Assembly: GCA_002005505.1 (NCBI GenBank)
Contig: KV908444.1
Span: 45,001 to 109,000, forward strand
DNA length: 64,000 bases
DNA from: Botryococcus braunii
Taxonomy: Eukaryota; Chlorophyta; Trebouxiophyceae
Direction of reading: 5' to 3'
Below, piece after piece: positions 51,285-64,000 of this stretch; within the stretch, counting starts at the first letter, position 1; each line of letters starts with the position of its first letter. The notes beneath the pieces are model-generated. The model was not told the DNA's origin, searched no databases, and saw nothing but the letters and a program-made list of their open reading frames with translations. The translations under genes and the position numbers were made by a program.

Positions 51285-54113
51285 CGCACACGAAAAAGGG
51301 GGAGGTTGGAAGAGGGAGGGAGGGAGAGCATGTGCACACGCATAATTCACTTTGTTTGCGGACCAATTCTCTGAAGAAGGCAGGGAAAAGGCGAAAAGGT
51401 CCAGTGGAATCAGTTCTTAAAGTTTCCTCCCTACGACAGCAACAGCTGGACTTTGTTTGTGCATGCTCTGTGGAAGGTGCATGTGCACAACCTGGAATGT
51501 TGGCGTCATCCCTACAACTTCGGGATTGGAAGGGACTTTCCAGCTTTGCTAGTAGACCTTGAAACCTGTATGAGGATTCTGGTGGGAGTGAATCATCAAC
51601 ATATTTTTGCGGTTCGAAGGCTGCGTACCCCATCCTTATGAGCATTGGTAACCCGAGGATCCCGCATAAGGGAGGTCCAGTCCTATGCTGATCTATTTCC
51701 CTGCCGTCCAAACACCTTTGCTTCTGGCCTCTTCCTCCTCAAAAGGGGTACGTATCTATTCAGACATAATGCATATACACAGTTCGGTGTCGTCGTGCTT
51801 AGCTGACACCGCACTGGCAGCAACTCTCAGCCTGCTAGCGCAGCAAGCACCGCTTCTATTGTAATGCCAAAGCTTTTGACAGGCCATGGGTAGCCACGTG
51901 TGCACAAGTCAGGTGGGGTATACCAGATGGTCTACGTAGACCAGATGCAGATAGCTAAAACCCAGCGCGTGGACATAATAGCAAGACACCGGGAACGCTC
52001 TGTGATGAAACATATTTTATTACATGTCTGTAGATGGGTCCATGTTGTTGCACGGTTTGCCTGTCGGTGACAATCCGCATGTTCTGTTCATGCAGCCCTG
52101 ACACCTTTGAGCCAAGAAGTGTGCTGCACGCTGTCAAAGAGGTCATCCCTACCACATCACAAAAAAGAGTATTCTCTTCTTCAACGTGAGATATTCCCGT
52201 TCCCCTTCCGTGTGAATGCTGAGGGGCCTACTTGAGTTTTCGGTGCACACCCTACTGGGACACTTATATACTACGGGGGTGATCTCAGGGTGTTTTAGCT
52301 GGTGCTGTATTCCAGGAGTTCTCCCAGCTATCCCATTAGCTCTGTAGTTCTAAACTCGTCCTGGAGGATGAACCGTGTACTTGAGAAGAGTGGAAAGATG
52401 CATCTGACATGTACATGAGCATCAATTCTATGTATATGGAACTACATGTGTACTGCATTCGTATGTTCAGTTCTAGAAGTATCTGGGTGGACATAAGTGC
52501 ATGCGACACGCGCGCAGCTGCACATGCAGCATGCATGTGCTGTGCTGGATGTCACGTATGTACAGCACAGCGTACGTGACACATCCGCAGCCTGCCGATG
52601 GTATGTCGATCTCTACGTCTAACATGCACTAAGTTCGGGTTTAGGTCCATGTAGTTTGATCTATTTTTCTATCTGATACGGCTGAGTTCACCGTTTATTT
52701 ATATTAAATGATGGTACATGGGCTAGGAAATACATGGACTAGGTATACATCAGGGACTGGGAAATATACATCAGGGAACCCAATGATTGAAGTTTAAACT
52801 TGTTTCTGTGTACACATTTAGCTTGATGCCTGACTAGATACATACATTCAAGCCATGTGAATGCAGTCCTACAATATGATCATATGAACTCATGAGTCAG
52901 TGGGTTGGTCATTTGCATGTTGACGGCATCTTTTACATATGATGTATTGTACATAATCAAACGATATTTGAAACATGGCCATTACATAAAGGGCAGTGAT
53001 TATCTGTATGGTCTCGTTGCACCTAAAACCTCTGGAAGGCAATGAATTAGCATATAATGTAAGGGTACATACCATGCTTACCATGGTCGACATTGGACCG
53101 CACATGCACATTCGAAGGACAACGATACCCTGGCCTTTACACTATAAGTACAGGTGTCGCATCTTATTCTTTATTGTCAAGACTGCAAAGGACTAGGAGG
53201 ATGCAAACGCCATGATGATAAATCAGTCATCAATTATGACTTGACACGCGCTGTTGAAAGCTTGTGTCGCACGTGAATGCAAGCAACTTACGGTAATAAC
53301 TATGACATACATTTACCAGCAGTTGTTGTATATATTGGATTCTTCAACCCGAGACTGCCTTACGAGCATCTGAACGCAAACCCATGAGACTGTAGCTCCG
53401 CACTTACATAAGTATACCTGCAAGCGAAGGCAGAAACAACTCGGAACGCTGTAAGGTTTTGGTGTAGTTCCCTTCTCTAGAGTGTACCAACGTCTTGGTA
53501 CACCAGACAGACCTTAGCAGGCGTTTAGTCACCCTCTTGCATTGAAGCCGTTGAAGGCCAAAAACACAGTGGAGATATCTAGGCGCGGTTTCGTCTGTGT
53601 GGCCACGTAGCTGCATGTCTGACACCTCCAGGGCAGCATTGGCCAATACCGTTTTTGGGCTCAGCATTTCTCCAGCTCCGACTGAACTATGTGAAGCATA
53701 AGCAGAACCCGGTTCAAGACTGGTGCGGGGCACATAATGGGCTACTTTTCATCAATGCGAGACGGGATGCCGGCTTCGGCCGCACAGTTCGAGCATTTAT
53801 GTCGCTGGCCGTTAAACTCTGGAGAGGAAGTCGTGCTTTCCTGGGTGACATGAGCTTGCTCGAGTGTGGAGTGTTCGTGACTCTGGATGACACAAGACGC
53901 AGTAGATCCTGCATCCGAGGAAGGAAAACATGGTTGTAGAACAACCTGGTCTCCCCTGCCTCTTCCAAGTCACTGCTAACGCTGGGCACCTATGCAGCCT
54001 GAGCCCACTCAGTAACCTTCTGGCGCCCGGATGGAGACCAATACCTTCATTGCTCGTGCAAAGTCACAACAAAAGGGATGAACACACCCTTTCCCCTTGA
54101 CTACAAGACATTA
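50408..54113. other. Gene-poor region after the CPSF-A family gene
   Basis: The first 1 kb holds the G-run and GA tract at 50866-51281. The short plus-strand open frame at 51453-51641 has no recognisable motif. Sequence from about 51700 is AT-richer and has no convincing exon. Minus-strand frames at 53404-53989 could hold 3' exons of the pocket-protein gene but lack a clear match. Confidence 0.55.
50866..51281. repeat. G-run of about 72 bases followed by GA/G tract
   Basis: An uninterrupted poly(G) run (50866-50938) is followed by purine-only sequence of GA and G blocks, including further G16-G30 runs near 51030 and 51164-51197. Strong G-quadruplex and triplex potential. The exact length of such a run is hard to assemble. 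Confidence 0.95.
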
Positions 54114-55453
54114 ATCATGCAAGATAGACCCTTGAATGTTCGCCTGGATCAATCCACGTGATGCATGATGCTCGTGCACGATGCACAACTGTGAAAGTTC
54201 CAGAAATACAAGCTCTATCACCATCCGATCTTGCACTCGCACCTTGAGCTGTGCATGCTTGAACGTGCTTCCTTCAATGTGAGGTGATACTCGCATTGCT
54301 GCTGCATTGATCCTTCGGAAGGACAGAACCACCTGGTGCAGCCGTGCACTGCCGTAGATAGCACAAGATACCAAACTGTTGAGGTGCTGGCCAAATGTCA
54401 AATCTAGGTTGCTGTCAAACACTGCAGCAAGCACTGAGTGGCACGTGCCGGGAAAATCTTTCAGGGTTTGAAGCTCCTCGTTTTCACTGCTCAATAACTC
54501 GCAAATGGCAGCCAAACGGGATTCGGCCAACCTCTTCGCTATCCAAAGCACTTCCTACAAGGAAAACAGGATTCAACTTCATTGGTTTTCTGCCCTTCCT
54601 TTTACTTGTACACTGCGTCCAGAATATGTTGCTTGGCCTGTACAGGTTCATCCAAACATGATCCATAAAGACAGAACGTATGAAATTTTGAAGTCTTTTA
54701 AGTGCAGATTAGGGTTGGAGATCGCTATGGATAGTATTTCTAAACGACATGTGGCAACAATTTAGAATTTTGATTATACTCATGGCAAGGGCATTCATTA
54801 GAGCAATATCCTCACTTTAGCTTGGCCTCGATTGAACAAAATTGCAAACAGGATTCGAACACTTACATTGACGAGTGCAAAGTCTCCATGCTCGTGACAC
54901 CCACCACCTCCTGCTTGCAAGGCCTGGTATATAGAGCTACCGTTGCACCAGATCAATTCCTCGACTATCCGGATCCTCATATAGGACAGATGCTCAGCAA
55001 CGTCAGCTGGCATCGCATGGCATTCCTTAGACCCCACAGCGAAACACACCCTATGCCATGCACACACGCTTGAGCAGGTTCGGTACTCCAACAACGACTT
55101 CTCTTAATAGGTCTGAGATTACTTCAGCAGCAGAAAAGCCCTCCCTGATCAGGGAGGGCTTTTCATGATTCAGAGCAGACCATGCGCAGCAAAGGTGGAG
55201 TTGGGCTGCACACCTGTAGCATCTTATTGCCTCCCATAGATCCAGAACTTTACTTAAACGCCCAAGCTGTACGGTCAGAGTTGGAAAGCTAGGATGGTTC
55301 GGTAGTATGTACGCTACTATCTCCACCGCACACATGAGGAGAGCAACTTGAAAATCGTTCTGTACTATGATCGATCTAGCGTATTCCTGCCATGTAGATT
55401 CATTGGCATGGCTCAAAAGTAAATGGAAGAGGACCCTGCCGAACCCAAAAGTG
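54114..55453 (-). CDS. RBR: Retinoblastoma-related pocket protein, A and B boxes (partial)
   Basis: Three exons join in frame: 55453-55214, 55050-54867 and 54554 to about 54114 (phases 2 and 0). Exon 1 encodes GRVLFHLLLSHAN...NDFQVALLMCAVEIV, matching the pocket-A stretch around NERFHRCMLACSAELV of plant RBR. Exon 2 encodes VAEHLSYMRIRIVEELIW followed by CNGSSIYQAL, matching [27 protein letters not shown]. Exon 3 encodes KRLAESRLAAICELL...FGQHLNSLVSCAIYGSARL...LSFRRI, matching pocket B (RHLDQIILCCLYGVAKI). The pocket binds E2F and LxCxE proteins to restrain S-phase entry in the nucleus. The A-B spacer is only about 20-25 residues. I found no N-terminal RB domain upstream, and the 3' end is unclear, so this may be partial, divergent or decaying. 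Confidence 0.8.
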
Positions 55454-57046
55454 CTACAGGTGTGAACGGCCACGCCAGAGAAAGCCGGCCTATTAATTGT
55501 GAGATCAGATCACCTCTGGTATAAATAGTTTCCGTATGTTACAGCTGTATTTTCTTTGAAAGCCGCACGTAAGATCGAATTTGCCTGGTTGATAAGATGC
55601 ACCTGTGACGCAAAAGCCGCAATCAAAGAAAGCTAACCAAAACTTAGTATGCATGGCAGGGGAATTTATACCGTAACGTCTTTCTTGAAGAAGGTAAAGA
55701 GCTGAGTGCTGCAACTTGGGAGGGCTCCTAACCACGAAACGTTTGTCTGCATGGACGCAATTACTACCGTTCTTGAATCTCACGTCGACACTCACAGCTG
55801 ATCGACCAACTATCGACTGAAAACATTCTTGAGGCCCACATGCCCTGTTTTTGAGTCAATCTTTCCTGCTGGATCAATCGGGCAGCTCATCTTCCTTTCA
55901 AACGTCCCGCTCCGGCTAGCAGCGATCAATCCCCCGCCAGGGTGGCCCAACGTTACCGGGTACCTCGGAATCCACAGTGGGAGTCTCACTGGGTCCCCTA
56001 GGAGTCCGTCAGGTGAATGACTAATAAAGGGAGAAGATTTGTGGTAGATAACGAGGCCAGAGTGAGATTTGTGGCAGAGCTGCAGGGTACACATATGCGG
56101 TGTAGGCACTGCAGAATCCTCTCCAGACAGCGGTCTGGACTCCCAAACGTTGGTATTCGCACACAGCCAAGCAGTGGTATTCGGCCCAAACGTTCGCAGT
56201 CTACTTTAGATCTTCCAAAAAGGCAAATGTTCTTTGTTCACCAAGTCTCAGATAGGGACTTTGGTAGTTGCGGGTGGCGGCAACCCTCTGACAATGAGAA
56301 CTTTCCACAGAAGGTCCCAACACCGGGCCCAGGCTGGGGACAAGCCGTGAAATCCCCGTTAACGTTCTGCCAGCACATGAAGACCTTCCTACAGATCATT
56401 GCACAAGATCCACCACTGGCCGTGTCTGTAAGGCAGGCCTCTAAATTCAGCTTAGAACTAACCCCTCTTAACACTCCTAATGTCGGTGCACACTACGTGA
56501 CGGGCCTGGATCAAGTAGCATTGGAATCAGGCACGGCTGCACTGAATACAGTAATAAGGACGTCAACGCCGAGATGTTGGAGCAGGGAGGCCTCAGTTTG
56601 ATGGAGTTACATCATCAAGATTCTCAGGTCCTCTGGCTCTCTTTTGAAACTAAATGGCATGCAGAGGAAGGCCTCCGATCTGAAGTTCAGGGTCTCGGCC
56701 TGCAGAGGCATTTTGAAACATGTACAGTTGATGATTGACCATGCTCATCAAAGTATCCAAAACGTGAGGGAGATAGAACACTATAGTGTACCAGCTAGTG
56801 GGTTACTACTGAGGGAATTCCTGAGGAGAGTACGCAAGGTGGTTGGAATCTACTCTGAGAGGTATTTAAGATTTTATCTGAGAGGTATGATAAAGGCCAG
56901 TGGTGGGATGGTGTATGCAGTATGGTTAACACCAGCGAGAACCTGTCAGAATGCCATTAACATCGTTATTTGTGTCACGGACCGTATGATACGTAGAAGA
57001 AAAGATATGGAAAGGTGGTCACATGTATATGTGACCAGGTTTCCAT
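55454..57046. other. Region upstream of the pocket exons; unassigned open frames
   Basis: Plus-strand open frames at 56017-56601 (194 codons) and 56644-57078 (144 codons) lie in different frames, and a third frame is open across their junction (56550-56720). This suggests a decayed or spliced unit. No motif is recognised, and no exon similar to the N-terminal RB domain is seen on the minus strand. Confidence 0.4.
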
Positions 57047-57464
57047 ATACCGTACCTACACTAATTATTGGGCATTAAATTTATTTTGGGCACCCAAAAA
57101 ACCCTAAATAATAATTAAAAATAAGAAATAATCCGAAAAATAATGGCGCTAACTATTGGGCACACCCTCCAAGAGGGTCTCCGAATCTTTTTAAATATTT
57201 TTTAGAACCCTCTTTCATCGTACTAGATAGTTGATCAACATTGAAAACTGTGGGTTTTGTGACAAAAACACATCACAGTATTTTTTTAATGATATTTTAG
57301 AGTCATCGGAACATCCCTGCACCTCGAGGACGCACGTACCACCGACAAAATTCCGGAAAATAATGGCGCTAATTATTGGGCACCCCATCCGCCCGTTTAT
57401 TCGATTTATTTTTAATTTAGGCGCCGAAACATTTAGTGCCCAATAATTAGTGTAGGTACGGTAT
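57047..57464. mobile_element. 418-bp MITE-like element with 34-bp terminal inverted repeats
   Basis: The left end (57047-57080) begins ATACCGTACCTACACTAATT and continues ATTGGGCATTAAAT. The right end (57431-57464) is its reverse complement with a single C/T difference. If TA is the duplicated target, the element proper starts at CCGTACC, as in Tc1/mariner-type elements. Inside, AATAATGGCGCTAA(C/T)TATTGGGCAC occurs twice in direct orientation (57139-57162 and 57358-57382). There is no transposase frame. Confidence 0.88.
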
Positions 57465-57803
57465 TTCCTTCTTTTATTTCAGCAAGGCTAACGATTTCAT
57501 ACTCTTATTCATTCGGATATCGCTTACATATTTTTGTACGCTGGTCATGACGAATCTGTTTTATGAAGGAATCCGTGCCTACCTGAACTCTGAAAATGAG
57601 ATCTGCGTGAGCACCATTTTTGGCGATTGAGCCTCACGCATTGCACATCCTTGTATTTTTATCATCTTGCTCATCCAAATCACTGTCATTGATCGGTTTT
57701 ATCAATATAGTCATCACCGCCACTACCCTTACAACTTGTCGACAATCGGTTATATCAATATCGTCATCACAGCCACTACTGTTACAACTTGTTGACAACC
57801 CTA

Positions 57804-59227
<1,424 letters not shown>

Positions 59228-61402
59228 GGCCATAGCACATTTCGCAAGTCCCATAGGCCCCAACACCTGTCAAAATGCGCGTTCTCAAAAGAATGCCTTG
59301 TTAAACGATGTGTTCACCGGGAAGTCCTAATGAGGCGCACTTGGCCTCAGTGACTTTGACAAGCACTTGGCACATGTCACAGGACATCTTCCGTCCCAGA
59401 ATTTCAAATAATTGGTTTATCACCATTCTCTCAATACACAGCGTCTGCTTGGTGCTTTGGTGTACAACTGTACTACGAGGTTGAATGTGTCAAGAAACCC
59501 TCATGCAAGCCAAAAACATCGAAACTCAAAAAGCAGCCCTGTCATGCCCAAGATAGCAATAGCAGCGCATTACTGCAAATGTCACCGGCAAACATGTGGC
59601 TGCAAGGACGGATCAGGGGTGCCTTGTATTGCAAGCCTCTTGGCCAAAGGCACCGCAACAACTAGCTATCCGTGATCCACAACGAACAACAGTACTATGA
59701 CATCTGATAAAACAGATGGCAAATGGTGCCCAGACGTAGAAGCTGAGCGAAACCAATCAAAGCCAAAAAGGCTTACCTTTAAAAAGCTTAATTGTGAACT
59801 ACATTAAACAAGTAAGGCAGGGGCAAAAAAAGCATTCACGATTGCGCAATTTGGCCACATGCCTCTGCTGAAACTGCACTAGCCCAGCTCCTGGCGGTTG
59901 CACAGACAAGCTACATGGGGCTCCTAAAAGTTAGTTATTCATTCGTCCAGTAATGTCCATTTACTGCAACCTGCAGAGTCCTGCAATGTCCACGTGCCTA
60001 AATTGCACACAAAAGCAATCCCCTCCTTATCCACCAACTAACTTTTATCTTCAAAAGTTACTCACTCCTCTTCAAAAGCGATTTCAGTCCTCCTCCTTAA
60101 TAGCTGAGAGTGTCCAAAATCTTAATGTGCCCGCACCTGTATGCTGCAGGAATTCCAACCCAACCCCTGCTTTTCCCTACGCAGGTCTATGAGTTTGTTA
60201 CGGCAAACGGACTACTGCTAAATTTGAGTGTTTCAGTCCTCCCTTATGGCCCAAACCAGGGGTATTTACTGAGGCATAACTGACACCCATACATGGAACA
60301 AGTACCTCATTGAAGTCCTAACAACTGCCGAAGTGCAGTCAAATGTCAAAGATGACATGGCTCATTTAAGTTGACACAATCAGGCGAATCTCTTGACCTG
60401 ACCACTGCGATTAGGTGCTTTAGATCGTCTCCAACATTTACTCTTAACTTGAAAGCAAGACAATGAGCACATTAAGAAAAGCTCCAACAACTGCACTCCT
60501 GCAATTTACCCAAATATTTCCAAGTGTTGAAACAGCATCAACCCCCGAAATCCCAACTGTATTGTAAGGATCCCCAGCTTTGTGCAGCAGGTTCTATCTA
60601 CCGCATACCCCGCAATTCTCACTAGTCTAATATTCTGTCTGTTGGAACCCAACGCTGCAATTTGCAAAGCCAGCGGGTTCAAAACCTTCAGCCCTGACCC
60701 TGGCCTATGAGAGTCAACAAGAAAACCTTTAGACCTCAATAGAAAAAACTTGACTTTGTCCATGCAGCATTAGCTACCAATGTGCATTCACAGCATTTAA
60801 ATGCCACAAGTACGTCGGGGGGCCGAGACAGGGTTCACGATAACAGTCGGCCCAGGAGATGTCCTTTAGATGTCATGTCCTCACCTGACGATTAAGTGCC
60901 AGGGTATCAGACCCTTGAAAAAGTAGAAACACAAGTGTCTCTTAAAAGGGAAACGGAACAGAACGGAGCACCTAAAATAGTCTACAGAGCCCGTGCGCCT
61001 CAAAGGGAGTGCACAGCCTCAAACCCATGAGACCCCACTGTTATTGCATCTGACAAAAATTGACCCTACTTGACTTTTATCGATGAAGTATCAGAAGCTA
61101 AGCCATCAATGACTTAGCCCACAATCAAACATACAGCACAAGAAACAACTGAGAGACCATACAAAGGAAAAAGTTGGAAAGAAAAGAACATTGAGACTAC
61201 TGCATAAATATATAATTGGGAAGGCTTCTAGTCCAAAAAAGGAGCGGGAAGGATACTTCAGACCATGGGGTACCACTGTTTTACCTGCTGCTGCATTCCT
61301 GACATTCGCAGAAAGTCTAATCTATACAGGGGCAGGGCGCAGCAGGCTAACTTTAAGGGGAAATTTGAGCCACCTTCCTACAAGCTCTTATTATTTGAAC
61401 AC
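59228..61402. other. Spacer or intron region, no gene recognised
   Basis: AT-richer sequence without microsatellites. The minus-strand frame at 60506-60763 and plus-strand frames at 59412-59675 and 59953-60192 lack recognisable motifs. Some of this may be the 3' part of the minus-strand membrane-protein gene to the right. Confidence 0.45.
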
Positions 61403-63740
<2,338 letters not shown>

Positions 63741-64000
63741 CTACGGTGGCATCAATTACAGGTGCCCCAAATGAAGCATCTGCGACCCAAACTCCACCCT
63801 CATGGACCCCTCGATGAGCATGATGATTAAATAGCAAGCCTTGCCAGATTGCTTGGGAATAGCAAATGAAAATTCAGAATCTGAGGGGACTCAAGTCAAA
63901 ACAAGTAGCTCGATGCACCGTCCCCAACTTCATGTCAATGATTGCAGTGCAAAGATATGTCGACCTTGCAAGTGAAGATGAAGAAAATAGCATCTCCATT

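Noticed and set aside
50828..51562. Poly-Gly and Arg-Glu open frames
   Set aside because: Products of the G-run and GA tract.

Overview
This window looks like nuclear DNA from a eukaryote of the green lineage, probably a microalga. Genes are split by many short and long introns with GT...AG borders. The recognisable proteins (TM9SF/nonaspanin, Pescadillo, an RBBP6-type DWNN protein, a CPSF-A/DDB1-family propeller protein, a retinoblastoma-related pocket protein) are eukaryotic housekeeping or cell-cycle proteins. The pocket protein keeps a plant-like W-x-GSS-x-Y motif. I cannot name the species. No operons, ribosome binding sites, CRISPR arrays, rRNA or tRNA genes were seen.

Layout. (1) 146-2599, minus: 5' four exons of a TM9SF gene that runs off the left edge. 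(2) 5224-14260, minus: a Pescadillo gene for which I could build eleven exons joined in frame from ATG to stop. (3) 14261-17433: gene-poor, with long CT tracts. (4) 17434-24063, minus: an RBBP6-like gene (DWNN, zinc knuckle, RS region) in at least six exons, with no RING finger visible. (5) 24222-28860: two partial duplicates of its 5' part. One keeps an intact first exon with two in-frame deletions; the other keeps only an exon fragment. A 1.06-kb insertion lies between them. (6) 30952-50407, plus: a ~19.5-kb CPSF-A/DDB1-family gene with at least 15 well-supported exons. Most of its introns hold GT, CT, CA or GA arrays. (7) 50408-64000: lower GC, few genes. Three exons encode a retinoblastoma-type pocket (54114-55453, minus), and other exons belong to an unknown multi-pass membrane protein (61403-63740, minus). 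Two inverted-repeat elements lie here: a 418-bp MITE-like element at 57047-57464 and a 1.4-kb palindrome at 57804-59227 whose centre is pure simple repeat.

The genes do not form a pathway. Functionally they cover endomembrane sorting, ribosome biogenesis, pre-mRNA 3'-end processing or ubiquitin-linked control, a propeller scaffold, and cell-cycle control. The most striking feature is repeat structure tied to introns: several introns carry minisatellites that start at, or are built from copies of, their own splice site (9607-9888, 11391-12060, 40578-41060).
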